DNA of 64,000 nt from Verrucomicrobia bacterium LW23 (GTDB lineage: Bacteria; Verrucomicrobiota; Verrucomicrobiia; Methylacidiphilales; UBA1321), in assembly GCA_003054695.1 (NCBI GenBank), contig QAZA01000011.1, forward strand, positions 186,001-250,000. Reading direction: 5' to 3'. The notes below the pieces were generated by a model, which was not told the origin of the DNA, searched no databases, and saw only the letters and a program-made list of their open reading frames with translations. Below are positions 46,064 through 55,191 of the stretch, one piece after another. Every line of letters begins with the position of its first letter. Position 1 is the stretch's first letter. Made by a program: the position numbers and the translations under genes.

Positions 46064-48214
46064 GTGAACCGCATCCAACTGCTTTCCGACAAAGTCGCCA
46101 ACCAGATCGCCGCCGGCGAAGTTATCGAGCGGCCCGCGTCTGTCATCAAGGAGCTCGTCGAGAACAGCCTGGACGCCGGGGCGACGCAGGTCGATGTCGC
46201 CGTGCGCTCCGGGGGCCGCACGTCCATCCTAATCACGGACAACGGCCACGGGATGAGCCGCGACGACGCGCTGCTTTGCCTCGAGCGGCACGCCACGAGT
46301 AAGATACGTGATTCCAGCGACTTGGCGAAGATTCTGTCCTACGGATTTCGCGGCGAGGCGATCCCCAGCATCGCGTCGGTCGCCAAGTTTCGCCTGCGCA
46401 CGCGGGAGCACCCGGCGGCGGACGCCGATGCGCCGCAAGATGTTGCAGGCGTGGAGGTTATTGTGGATGGCGGCAAACTGCTGGACGTTCGTGCCACCGG
46501 CATGGCGCCAGGCACGCAAATCGAGGCGCGCAGCATCTTCTTTAATCTGCCGGCGCGCCGCAAATTCCTGCGCACCGTGCCGACCGAAGAGGCGCACATT
46601 CGCCAGCAGATGATCCTCTTCGGCTTCGCCCGGCCGGACGTGGGCTTTACCGTCACGTTTGACGACGCGCCCCCCTCCCGCTGGCCCCAAAACCAGACGC
46701 TGCGCGAGCGCGCCGCCGCCATTTACGGCCGCACCTGGGTGGAGGCGACGGTGCCCGTGCTGGCCGAGAGCAAGCGCCAGGGCTACCGGATCAGCGGGCT
46801 GATTGGCAAGGCGGGCATCAGCCGGCCGTCGCGGCACGAAGAACATCTTTTTGTCAATAAGCGCCCTGTAGTTAACAGGACGTTGCAATACGCGTTGCTT
46901 GAAGGCTACCACAACGCCCTCATGCGCGGCCGCTATGCCATCGCGGTGCTGTTTCTCGAGATGGATCCGGCCGGCGTTGACGTGAACATCCACCCCGCCA
47001 AACGCGAGGTTCGCTTTCACGACGATGCGTCGCTTCGCGCGTTTGTCGTCGCCGCAGTTCAAGGCGCGTTGAGGGAGGGGATGGACGGACCGGTGCAGAT
47101 TAGTATGGGCTCAGATCCTGCACGTGGGGAGGCGGATGCAAGCCCTTCTCATTCAGACGCATCCGAAACGGCGAAAGCAGTAGCGCCGGAGGATGCCTCG
47201 CACGATGCTCACTTGCGCCAGGCTACTGAAATTCCCGTAGCGCCCAGCAGCGGAGACGAGAGGAATGCGTCGCAAGTAGCGGATAATAAGCGCGATGCGA
47301 CTTTGCTTTCTGCTCAGGCTCCCCCTTCCGACGATCCCATCAAGGCGCCCTCGCCTTGCTCCGATTCCTCTGCGCCCAGATCGTCCGTACCCACGCCGCC
47401 CTCCGTTGCGCCGCGTCCCTTATCTGTTGACTACGGGCAACATCGCCCGCAGCCATTCGTCCCGCAGGCTTCGCCTGTACACCCTGTGCCGGTGAAACAA
47501 GAGTTAACACTTGAGCCGCCGCCGCAGTCAACAGCGCCACACGATCTCGAAGGTCGGCAAAGCGAGCTTGAGCTTCCTCCCACGCCCCGCGCGCCGGTCC
47601 GCCCAGCGCCGGCCACCGCGTTGCGTAACCGCCTGGATATCAGGGTGATTGGCGATATTGCGCACACGTATCTCGTCGGCGAAAGCCCGGACGGTATGGT
47701 GCTTATCGACCAGCACGCGGCGCACGAGCGCATTCTGTTTGAGCAGATGCTCAAACGCCTGGCGCGCGAAGAGATTCTGGCGCAACGGCTTCTGCTTCCC
47801 GCCACCATCGCGCTGCCGCCGCGCGACTCCGAATTCCTGCGCGAGCAGTTGGCGACCCTTAACAAAGTGGGCATCAGCATCTCGCTCTTCGGCCCCAACA
47901 CGTTTTTGGTGGACGCGTTGCCCCCGATGGTCCGTACCCGCGACATCCCCGATTTCGTCCGCACGCTGGTAACGGAGCTTCAGGAAGCCGGCGGCGAAAC
48001 GCGCAAAGTGCGCCGCGCCTCCGAGGAAACCGTTGCGAAGACGGTATGCCGCGCCGCCATTAAAGCCAACGATGCCCTGCAACCCAGTGAGTGGGAGCAA
48101 CTTGTGGTGGATCTGCTTAAGTGCGACATGCCCTACACCTGCCCCCACGGCCGCCCCACCATGGTGCTGATGACCCGCAACGAACTGGAGCGCAAGTTTG
48201 GCCGCGCGGGCTAA
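46064..48214 (+). CDS. mutL: DNA mismatch repair protein MutL (endonuclease type)
   Basis: A 716-residue MutL. GTG 46064 begins MNRIQLLSDKVANQIAAGEVIERPASVIKELVENSLDAG, the universal start. The GHKL ATPase motifs are present (E/N of ENSLDAG, the DNGHGM loop, GFRGEAIPSI). A long linker rich in Pro/Ser/Asp/Ala (about residues 345-500) joins the C-terminal domain, which holds the endonuclease motif DQHAAHERILFE and the zinc site CPHGRP, with the CRAAIKAND segment. So this MutL nicks DNA itself and no MutH is needed. Co-directional with pssA downstream. Confidence 0.95.
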   Translation: MNRIQLLSDKVANQIAAGEVIERPASVIKELVENSLDAGATQVDVAVRSGGRTSILITDNGHGMSRDDALLCLERHATSKIRDSSDLAKILSYGFRGEAIPSIASVAKFRLRTREHPAADADAPQDVAGVEVIVDGGKLLDVRATGMAPGTQIEARSIFFNLPARRKFLRTVPTEEAHIRQQMILFGFARPDVGFTVTFDDAPPSRWPQNQTLRERAAAIYGRTWVEATVPVLAESKRQGYRISGLIGKAGISRPSRHEEHLFVNKRPVVNRTLQYALLEGYHNALMRGRYAIAVLFLEMDPAGVDVNIHPAKREVRFHDDASLRAFVVAAVQGALREGMDGPVQISMGSDPARGEADASPSHSDASETAKAVAPEDASHDAHLRQATEIPVAPSSGDERNASQVADNKRDATLLSAQAPPSDDPIKAPSPCSDSSAPRSSVPTPPSVAPRPLSVDYGQHRPQPFVPQASPVHPVPVKQELTLEPPPQSTAPHDLEGRQSELELPPTPRAPVRPAPATALRNRLDIRVIGDIAHTYLVGESPDGMVLIDQHAAHERILFEQMLKRLAREEILAQRLLLPATIALPPRDSEFLREQLATLNKVGISISLFGPNTFLVDALPPMVRTRDIPDFVRTLVTELQEAGGETRKVRRASEETVAKTVCRAAIKANDALQPSEWEQLVVDLLKCDMPYTCPHGRPTMVLMTRNELERKFGRAG

Positions 48215-48392
48215 TGGAGTTAAAGCACAGGTATATACAAGGTGAGGCAATCCGAGGCGCTCTGAAAGAGGAAAGGGGGAGCGCGAGAGGTGCTTGCGCA
48301 AGTTTGGTTTGCGCCACATCAGATTGCTTCCAACAACCGCCCGCCCACAATCTCCTCGCGTTACGGCGCGGCAACCCCTAGTGTAGCGCCCC

Positions 48393-49421
48393 ATGAAAGC
48401 GCCGCGGAGCGAAGTGGACGACGTCAAGATATACGTGCTGCCGAATATGATGACGGCCGGCAACCTCATCTGCGGCTTTATCGCGGTGCTGAAGATTATC
48501 GAAGGCACCCTGCAGCGGCAGCAAGGGCTGGAGACGTGGCGCAGCACCTACGAGACAAGCCTCTATTTCATCCTGGCGGCGTGCATATTCGATCTGCTGG
48601 ACGGACGCCTGGCGCGCCTGGGCGGCAAGGAAAGCCCCTTTGGCCAGGAGTTCGACTCGCTGGCCGACATTGTAAGCTTTGGCGTGGCACCCGCGCTGCT
48701 CGTCTTCAAAATTGTACTGGCCGAGTTTGAGAGCAAGCTGGCGTGGATGGTGGCCGTAACCTACCTGGTGTGCGGCGCGCTGCGGCTGGCGCGCTTTAAC
48801 GTGCTGGCCACCATGCGCCCGCACGGCCAAAGCAAGGAGTTTACGGGCTTTCCCATCCCGGCGGCGGCGGGTCTCATCTCCTCCATAACGCTGCTGATGC
48901 TGCGCGCGTACGACTCGGAGACGGCGTTTCGCGAGGGGTACGGCAAATACGCGCTCGCGGGGCTGATGCTGTTCCTTTCCTTCATGATGTTCAGCACCTT
49001 CAAGTACCCCAGCTTCAAATCCGTAAACTGGCGTACGCGGTATTCGCTTCCCCATTTCGTCTTTTTTGTGCTGCTGGCGTGCCTTGTGCTATTTTATTAC
49101 GAGTACATGCTGGCGGTATGTTTTGTCAGCTACCTGCTCTACGGGTTCCTGCGGCCCTTCCTCTCGCGCGCCTGGCGCAAAGCGGTGGAGGAGCCGTCGG
49201 CTGACGAGGACGAACCGAATGGCTCCGCTGCCGCCCTGGCCGTAGCCGCCGGTGCCGCACACGCCACCGATACCGCCGTCGACGCCGCGCCACCCGTCGA
49301 GCCCGTGCTGAGCGCCGCCGCTTCCCCCTCGGCGGAACTCCATGTCGCGCCCGCCCAGCCCACGCCTCAGGCCCCTGAGAGCGAGACGCCGGCCGATCCC
49401 AGGCCGCGCAGCGAGAGTTAG
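48393..49421 (+). CDS. pssA: CDP-diacylglycerol-serine O-phosphatidyltransferase with a disordered C-terminus
   Basis: A 342-residue inner-membrane enzyme that makes phosphatidylserine. The CDP-alcohol phosphotransferase motif DGxxAR(x8)GxxxDxxxD is complete: D70, G71, A74, R75, G84, D88, D92. Seven or eight helices follow, for example VSFGVAPALLVFKIVL and LAGLMLFLSFMMFSTF. The last 80 residues are Ala/Pro/Glu-rich and probably disordered, an addition not seen in most PssA. Start ATG 48393 gives MKAPRSEVDDVKIYVLPNM. Confidence 0.93.
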   Translation: MKAPRSEVDDVKIYVLPNMMTAGNLICGFIAVLKIIEGTLQRQQGLETWRSTYETSLYFILAACIFDLLDGRLARLGGKESPFGQEFDSLADIVSFGVAPALLVFKIVLAEFESKLAWMVAVTYLVCGALRLARFNVLATMRPHGQSKEFTGFPIPAAAGLISSITLLMLRAYDSETAFREGYGKYALAGLMLFLSFMMFSTFKYPSFKSVNWRTRYSLPHFVFFVLLACLVLFYYEYMLAVCFVSYLLYGFLRPFLSRAWRKAVEEPSADEDEPNGSAAALAVAAGAAHATDTAVDAAPPVEPVLSAAASPSAELHVAPAQPTPQAPESETPADPRPRSES

Positions 49422-49549
49422 CACCGCTCCTGGCCAGCGCTTTGAGGCGCGTTGACCGCCGCCGTCGGTCGCGGTCTTTGCCGTCCCTGCGTCACACGCT
49501 TTTGCTGAGAAGTGGAACGCCGCGCCAGCCCGCGCATCTCCTTCCGCCT

Positions 49550-50290
49550 CTACCACTTACCCACGCGCGAATCCAGCTGGAACACCTGGCCGGAGACGTG
49601 CTCCATATCGCACAGCATGACCACGAAGCGCGCCGCCTGCTGGGGTGTGTTAAAGCGGCCCAGCGCGTGCGACTCCAGCGCGCCGGCTACGGTGGTGGGG
49701 GCGAGATCCAGCGTCATTTTTGTACGCAAAAAGCCGGGCATCACCACATTGCTGCGGATATTCTGCGCACCCAGCTCCACCGCAAGGCTTTGCGAAAAAC
49801 CCGCCAGCCCCGCCTTGGCGGCCGCATAGGCGCTCAGCCCGGCCGGGCCTGTGCGCGCCGCATAGCTTCCGATCCACACCAAGGCGCCGCCCCCCGCGGC
49901 TTCCATCAGCGGCAAGGCGGCCCTGGCGCAGAGGTAAGCGCCGCGCAGGTTTACGGCCAGCACGTCATTCAGCGTTTGCGCATCCAGGCGTGCCAGCAGG
50001 CAATCGCGGGTGATGCCCGCGTTGCCGATAAGCGCGTCTAACCGGCTCACGCCCAGGTCTTTGCGAGCGCTGTCAAACCACGCCGCAACCGAGGCCCCGT
50101 CGCGCACATCCATCTCCGCGCGCCCCGGCGCAAGCACGCGCCAGCCCTGGCGGGCAAACTCCTCGTGCATGGCACACGCAAGGTCCCCCTGGCCGCCGGT
50201 AATAACCACAACGCGTTGCACTTGCGGCTGCGGAGGGACGCCCGTGCGCCCGCGTGCAGCTGCGGGCGTCCCGAGTGGCGCATCGCTCAT
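49550..50290 (-). CDS. Short-chain dehydrogenase/reductase, FabG-like
   Basis: A 246-residue SDR. Start ATG 50288-50290 overlaps the upstream carbonic anhydrase stop by ATGA. The Ser-Tyr-Lys triad is present (WIGSYAARTGPAGLSAYAAAK), and NAGITRD and NLRGAYLCARA are as in FabG. The nucleotide-binding loop reads TGGQGDLA instead of TGxxxGxG, so two of three glycines are changed. The substrate is unknown; it may be a 3-oxoacyl compound or another carbonyl. Confidence 0.85.
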   Translation of the reverse strand: MSDAPLGTPAAARGRTGVPPQPQVQRVVVITGGQGDLACAMHEEFARQGWRVLAPGRAEMDVRDGASVAAWFDSARKDLGVSRLDALIGNAGITRDCLLARLDAQTLNDVLAVNLRGAYLCARAALPLMEAAGGGALVWIGSYAARTGPAGLSAYAAAKAGLAGFSQSLAVELGAQNIRSNVVMPGFLRTKMTLDLAPTTVAGALESHALGRFNTPQQAARFVVMLCDMEHVSGQVFQLDSRVGKW

Positions 50291-51009
50291 TGCTGCGCCG
50301 GCGACTTTAGCCTGCCAATGCACGCTTCCTTCAGCACTTCCTTCAGCCGCGGCAGGGCCTCGGAAGCCAGGATCTGCTCCCGGCTCACCATGCCGTTCAG
50401 GTTAATCAGCACAATGCGGCCGTGGCCGTAGCCGTACTTATTGATAAAATCGTACACGGCCCCTACAATCGCCAGCGATCCATTCTCCACGCGATCGCGG
50501 TAGCGGCGAAGCGCCTGCATTACCTGGTAATCCACATTGCGCTGAATATTCAGCTGCCAGCGGTTGTCAAACGCATCCTTGCCGTCATCCGCCCGCAGCG
50601 GCAAATGCAGGTCGCAAAGCTCGTCGATCATCTCCATCGTCTCATTGCTAAAATCGCCCATGGCCGCCTTAACGGCGCCGCAGTTGGAGTGGCCCAGCAC
50701 CAGAAAAATCGGCGTCTTCAGGTTGGTCACCCCATAGTCAATGGAGCCGGCGGAGGGGCGCAACTGGTTGCCAATGTTGCGGATCTCAAACACGCGGTCC
50801 ATGGGCTCGAAGCCGAAAACCATGTTATGCACGCGACTGTCGCAACAGGCCAGCATCGTCACAAACGGGTGCTGCTCCCCGCTGTAACCCTCAAAATCCT
50901 CCTTCGTTCGCTCGCACACAAAGCGGGAGTTTCCCAGCACAATCTCTTCAATTCCTTGTTCCGGAGTGAGTTGCGTTCCTGTCCAATGGTCTTTGAGCCA
51001 TTTAAGCAT
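50287..51009 (-). CDS. Beta-class carbonic anhydrase
   Basis: A 240-residue enzyme that interconverts CO2 and bicarbonate. Zinc ligands and catalytic dyad are visible: C55, D57 and R59 in CCDSRV, H107 and C110 in GHSNCGAVKAA. The core is complete. The gene is translationally coupled to the SDR downstream (ATGA overlap). The C-terminal extension (about residues 205-240) is mainly helical. Confidence 0.93.
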   Translation of the reverse strand: MLKWLKDHWTGTQLTPEQGIEEIVLGNSRFVCERTKEDFEGYSGEQHPFVTMLACCDSRVHNMVFGFEPMDRVFEIRNIGNQLRPSAGSIDYGVTNLKTPIFLVLGHSNCGAVKAAMGDFSNETMEMIDELCDLHLPLRADDGKDAFDNRWQLNIQRNVDYQVMQALRRYRDRVENGSLAIVGAVYDFINKYGYGHGRIVLINLNGMVSREQILASEALPRLKEVLKEACIGRLKSPAQQ

Positions 51010-51096
51010 AGTGAGGATGGGTAAAACCGGGCAGGGATGTAAGCCCGTGGTTAACGTGCAGAAGCAGAACAGCTTGCGTACTGTGCGCTGTGTCGC

Positions 51097-52692
51097 CTAC
51101 TTCGTGGTGCGAATCTGCTGCGCCACCAGCAGATCCGTGCGATTCTTCCAGTCCGTAAGGATTTGCGCCGGGTCGGACGAATCCGGAAGCCTGGCGGTGG
51201 GCAATCTGTTCTCCAGCAAAGAGATATAACGGCTGGCCTGAGGGGACGCTACCGCCGCTTCCAGCGCCTCCTGCGAGTTTCCCGCCACAAGAATAAGATT
51301 CTGCACGGTCGTAGGCGAACTCGGGCTGACAGCGAAGACCATCACACCGGGAAACGACGTGCGCAATGTCGTAATAACACAGCGGAAAAGCTCGCTCTTG
51401 GGGCCCTCAGGTGTGGAGATAAGGTTCATCATAAAGACACCGTTCTCCGTAAGGTGTTCCTTAACTTCCGCAAAAAATTCCTTCGTTAATAAGTGCGAAG
51501 GTATATGCTGGATACCATTATAGGCATCGCCAAAAATGTAATCATACTTCTCATTGCACCTGCGTAAAAACACCCGCGCATCCATGCCATGCTTCATAAT
51601 GGCGGGGTAATCCTTTAATCCAAACCACGTATCCGCCACACGTATAAGTTCAGGATCAATCTCCACAACATCAATATGAGCTTTGGGGAAAGCCTCCGAA
51701 ACCTTCCGAGGCATGCCAAAAGCGCCGCCACCAAAGAAAAGTGCTTTCTTCAAATCCGGCGAAAACAGTTTGGAAAGCTGCCAATACTTTTGATACTGAA
51801 AGACGACATCATTCTGCGTAAGATTAATACCACCTTCCGATGTTGTGTCCAGCTGTAACATACGTAACGTGTCGCCGTTTTCGCCCACAGTATCGTAAAC
51901 CTGAATTTTATGGTAATAGGTGCTGTGGGAGTACTTCAATCCGTCCCGCCCCTTTTCCTCCACGGACACGAGAAGCGCTCCGATCATTAAAAACAGCACC
52001 CCTGCAACAACGACCGGCGCGGGATCCTTAACGCGAAAAAAGTACGCAAACCCAATAGCCAGAACAATAAGCACCGCACCAACACCCACAAAGATCACCC
52101 GCACATCCAGCATGGGAATCAGCACGAACCCCGCCAGCATCGTCCCCGCAAAACTCCCCAGCGTGCTAAACATACCAATTGTACCTGAGGAAAGGCCTAT
52201 ATCCTTATCGCTGGTGGTGCGGCTAAACAGGCGTACACATACAGGTGTTACCGAGCTAAGTACCATTGCCGGCAAAAAGAACAGCATGAGCGATGCATAC
52301 ACAGGGCCGGTTGTTACATCCCAGCCTTTAGCCATAGCCGAGAAACTGGGAAGCATCCAACACGTAATGATAAGAAGCGCGGCGCCGCCGGTAAGTAGCG
52401 CAGGCACTAACATTGTGGAGGTCCAGCGGTCCACCAGCCAACCACCAAAATAGTCACCTAATGAGATGGAAACCAGCACGATACCGATGAGGCCCGTCCA
52501 TGTATAAAGAGAGTTTCCAAACGCAGGCGCCAATACGCGATTGCCGGACATCTCCATGATTAATACCGCCGCGCCTGAGAAGAAGCACGTGAGACAAAGC
52601 ACTATACGCTCCAGCGTATTGCTTCGAGTGAGAGTCGACGCATCCGCTGCCTTGATGCGGGAAGCCGACTTGGGTGAAACCTTCTTATTCAT
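51097..52692 (-). CDS. Membrane protein with C-terminal spermidine-synthase-like domain
   Basis: A 531-residue protein. The first half has about eight helices (LCLTCFFSGAAVLIMEMSGNRVLAP; GIVLVSISLGDYFGGWLVD; FLPAMVLSSVTPVCVRL; TLGSFAGTMLAGFVLIPML), as in fused MFS/SpeE proteins. The second half (about residues 240-520) is a spermidine-synthase-like Rossmann methyltransferase domain: FFGGGAFGMPRKV (GxGxG-like), DVVEIDPELIRVAD, then YDYIFGDAYN in the active-site position. The catalytic Asp set is not complete by eye, so product is uncertain. DNA is more AT-rich than in neighbours. Confidence 0.8.
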   Translation of the reverse strand: MNKKVSPKSASRIKAADASTLTRSNTLERIVLCLTCFFSGAAVLIMEMSGNRVLAPAFGNSLYTWTGLIGIVLVSISLGDYFGGWLVDRWTSTMLVPALLTGGAALLIITCWMLPSFSAMAKGWDVTTGPVYASLMLFFLPAMVLSSVTPVCVRLFSRTTSDKDIGLSSGTIGMFSTLGSFAGTMLAGFVLIPMLDVRVIFVGVGAVLIVLAIGFAYFFRVKDPAPVVVAGVLFLMIGALLVSVEEKGRDGLKYSHSTYYHKIQVYDTVGENGDTLRMLQLDTTSEGGINLTQNDVVFQYQKYWQLSKLFSPDLKKALFFGGGAFGMPRKVSEAFPKAHIDVVEIDPELIRVADTWFGLKDYPAIMKHGMDARVFLRRCNEKYDYIFGDAYNGIQHIPSHLLTKEFFAEVKEHLTENGVFMMNLISTPEGPKSELFRCVITTLRTSFPGVMVFAVSPSSPTTVQNLILVAGNSQEALEAAVASPQASRYISLLENRLPTARLPDSSDPAQILTDWKNRTDLLVAQQIRTTK

Positions 52693-52724
52693 GCTACGTT
52701 AATGCAATAAGCAATGCTATCACG

Positions 52725-53291
52725 TTAAGGCAGGGGATCCTTCTTCGGATTTTCCTTCTTCTCGCGTGCAGCGCCTACACCCTTTTGCGGAGGATTTTTC
52801 TTCGGCTTCTTCGGCTCCGCCGCCGGCGCGTTCGTCGCGGGCGGCGGTTCCGGCAACGTCAGCGGCTCGCCCACACGTGTAAAACTGTAGGCGCGCGCAG
52901 CTGGCACAAAAAAATCCTTCTCTTTCGTCAAATAAGCCGGGTAATCCTTGCCTTCCTGCAGAGGAGGGATTGGCGACGGCCCCACGGAGCCCTTCGGCAG
53001 CGGGACAATATCATACTTGATGGTCACCGGATCGCCCTCCTTGAGGCCGGAGATCGACTTTTTCACTTCCTTTACCGTTCCTTCCGCGACGACGGACGTG
53101 CGATTGTTAGGCAGCGGTGTTACGGTAACCTTCGATACGTGAACCACAAGTCGTTCCGCCGCAGTATTTTGCATGTGCGAATAGGCGGCCGGCGAAATCT
53201 CCGCGCTAAGCGGAGTCGCCGCCAGCACATGGAAGGAAAGTGCAGCGATAACGGCCCATAAGGCGCGCGGCACAGGAAAGAAGAGGTGCAT
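52725..53291 (-). CDS. Secreted Lys/Pro-rich protein of unknown function
   Basis: A 188-residue protein, not recognised. It has a Sec signal (VPRALWAVIAALSFHVLAATPLSA) and a beta-type domain in the middle (AERLVVHVSKVTVTPLPNNRTSVVAEGTVKEV, GDPVTIKYDIVPLPKG). The last 50 residues are Pro/Lys-rich (PKKPKKNPPQKGVGAAREKKENPKKDPLP), a likely cell-wall- or nucleic-acid-binding tail. It follows sctT in the same direction by about 50 bases and might be part of that cluster. Confidence 0.7.
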   Translation of the reverse strand: MHLFFPVPRALWAVIAALSFHVLAATPLSAEISPAAYSHMQNTAAERLVVHVSKVTVTPLPNNRTSVVAEGTVKEVKKSISGLKEGDPVTIKYDIVPLPKGSVGPSPIPPLQEGKDYPAYLTKEKDFFVPAARAYSFTRVGEPLTLPEPPPATNAPAAEPKKPKKNPPQKGVGAAREKKENPKKDPLP

Positions 53292-53344
53292 GGGAGGGGT
53301 ATATTCGCCCGTGTAAAGGCGGCTGTCCAGCGCGGAGAGGCGAC

Positions 53345-54154
53345 TCAGGGCATAATCATGGAACGCAGGAAGATGAGCAGGTCGTTGGTATGCAGAAAAT
53401 CTTCCTCCATAAAGTTTAGAACCAGACCAAAATAGATGATAAAAATAAAGATGCCCAGGGCGCTTTTGATAGGCATGGATAGAAAGAACACATTAAGTTG
53501 CGGAGCAAATCGATTCATCATGCCAAGGCCAAGATCAGTAAGAAACATAACAAAGATCATAGGTGCCGCAATGAGTAATGTAAGCGAGCTCAGTCGATCC
53601 ACAATGGAGAGGAAGAACCCGGGGAAACCTGCATTGTATTGAGGAAAGAAGCTAAAGACGGGCCAGATTCTGTAGGTATCGTATATGATATCCAGAAATG
53701 TCAGGAACGCACCCGTCGTAAAGAATAAAACCGTAGCCACCTTTGTCATCATACTTCCTAGCGGCGACGTTTCTTCACCCGCCATCGGATCGAAGATGGA
53801 AGCCATAGAGGAACCTCTTTGGTTATCCACCATAAAGCCGATACTCTGCGCCAGCCAAAATGGCATGGCCGCTATAAAACCAAGAAACACACCGAGGATC
53901 GCCTCCTTAACAACAATTTTGAGGAGTTGTACTGTAGTAAGTCCATCGGGTGGAAGCGAGGGAAGTACCATCGGAACTAATATAACCGTTAACGCTAATA
54001 CAACAGCATTGCGTGCCGTGCCCTGAACAAAGTTCTGGCTGATAAAGGGAGCGATAGAGAGTATAGCTGCCATCCTCACCGTACAGATGGACATGGTGAA
54101 GATAATATCCTTAAAAGGCATGATCTGCTCGAATGCCTGGAATTTCATAGGCAA
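53345..54154 (-). CDS. sctT: Type III secretion export gate protein SctT
   Basis: A 269-residue inner-membrane protein of the SctT/FliR family with six or so helices (IIFTMSICTVRMAAILSIAPFI; AFLGFIAAMPFWLAQSIGFMVDNQRGSSMASIFDP, the conserved DNQRG segment; FFTTGAFLTFLDIIYDTY). The start used is TTG 54152-54154, 11 bases after GGAG and 6 bases after the sctS stop; ATG 54146-54148 would remove two residues. It forms the export gate with SctR and SctS. Confidence 0.9.
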   Translation of the reverse strand: MPMKFQAFEQIMPFKDIIFTMSICTVRMAAILSIAPFISQNFVQGTARNAVVLALTVILVPMVLPSLPPDGLTTVQLLKIVVKEAILGVFLGFIAAMPFWLAQSIGFMVDNQRGSSMASIFDPMAGEETSPLGSMMTKVATVLFFTTGAFLTFLDIIYDTYRIWPVFSFFPQYNAGFPGFFLSIVDRLSSLTLLIAAPMIFVMFLTDLGLGMMNRFAPQLNVFFLSMPIKSALGIFIFIIYFGLVLNFMEEDFLHTNDLLIFLRSMIMP

Positions 54155-54160
54155 TACAAG

Positions 54161-54430
54161 CTATATCTCCAGAAATGGAAATATGTTGAAGATCCGCAAC
54201 GTAAAATTCATCAGCTCTCCGCCTACCCAGTACGCTGTAAGCAGGATGGTGATTGTAACAACGATAAGCTTTACCGCAAAGCTGAGTGTTTGCTCCTGAA
54301 TCTGCGTAAGTGCCTGTAGCAGACTAACAAGCAGGCCTGTGGCTGTAGCGGTGATAATGGGCGGAAGCGACAGGATCAGCACAAGCAACATAGTTTGTGA
54401 CGTCAGGTCAAGAATGAGGGCGCGCGTCAT
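54161..54430 (-). CDS. sctS: Type III secretion export gate protein SctS
   Basis: An 89-residue protein of the SctS/FliQ family: two transmembrane helices (TMLLVLILSLPPIITATATGLLVSLLQALTQIQEQTLSFAVKLI and VVTITILLTAYWVG) with the conserved QALTQIQEQT element between. It lies between sctR (24 bases upstream) and sctT (6 bases downstream). Confidence 0.92.
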   Translation of the reverse strand: MTRALILDLTSQTMLLVLILSLPPIITATATGLLVSLLQALTQIQEQTLSFAVKLIVVTITILLTAYWVGGELMNFTLRIFNIFPFLEI

Positions 54431-54454
54431 GATGATGGTGCTTGTGGGGTAGTG

Positions 54455-55111
54455 CTAAGCGTAACTTAATATCAGGCCCTGGAGCAGTCTTGTCCAGCCG
54501 TCAATAAGTACAAAAAGCAATAGCTTGAAGGGAAGAGAAATGGTCATGGGCGAGACCATCATCATACCCATGGCAAGAAGGATATTGGATACAATAAGAT
54601 CGATAGCAATAAAAGGAAGGTAGATAAGAAAGCCAATCTGAAATGCCGAAGTAAGCTCCGCTACGGTAAATGCGGGCACAAGGATCATCATATCAGTTTC
54701 CTTTAAGCGTTCCGCCCGTTCCTTTCCCCATAGCTTCTCCGCCGTTTTGATGAAGAACTGCCGATCGCGGGCGGTTGTATGTTTAAGGAGAAATTTTTCC
54801 AATGGCACCTTGGCCTTATCCGCAACGGCACGCATGGATGCTACATCCAGCTTGGAGAGATCCTCCTTCTGCAGAATATCCAGTGTATCTTCCAGCACTG
54901 GATTCATAATGTAGATCGAGAGAATGATGGCCAGGCCGTTGACAACCATGTTGGGTGGAATCTGCTGAATGCCCATAGCATTGCGAATAAGGCTGCATAC
55001 CGTTACTATCTTGACAAACGACGTTACCATCATTGCCAAAAAGGGAAGCAGCGAGAGAGACACCAGGATGAGGATCAGTGATGTCGGATCCGGCATGTTC
55101 GCGGGTGTCAT
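54455..55111 (-). CDS. sctR: Type III secretion export gate protein SctR
   Basis: A 218-residue SctR/FliP protein. Four helices are visible: LILILVSLSLLPFLAMMVTSFVKIVTV; GLAIILSIYIM; FQIGFLIYLPFIAIDLIVSNILLAMGMMM; LPFKLLLFVLIDGW. The conserved MMMVSPMTISLPFKLLLF segment and IRNAMG-Q-P element are present. It lacks the signal peptide of flagellar FliP, agreeing with the non-flagellar type. ATG 55109-55111 used. Confidence 0.93.
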   Translation of the reverse strand: MTPANMPDPTSLILILVSLSLLPFLAMMVTSFVKIVTVCSLIRNAMGIQQIPPNMVVNGLAIILSIYIMNPVLEDTLDILQKEDLSKLDVASMRAVADKAKVPLEKFLLKHTTARDRQFFIKTAEKLWGKERAERLKETDMMILVPAFTVAELTSAFQIGFLIYLPFIAIDLIVSNILLAMGMMMVSPMTISLPFKLLLFVLIDGWTRLLQGLILSYA

Positions 55112-55191
55112 GGAAAGCTCGGGGCGTAGGGAAAGGGTTGATGTCGTTATGGTTATGCAACGCGAGGCGAGGGCTGCGCGGTGGCGGCCGG

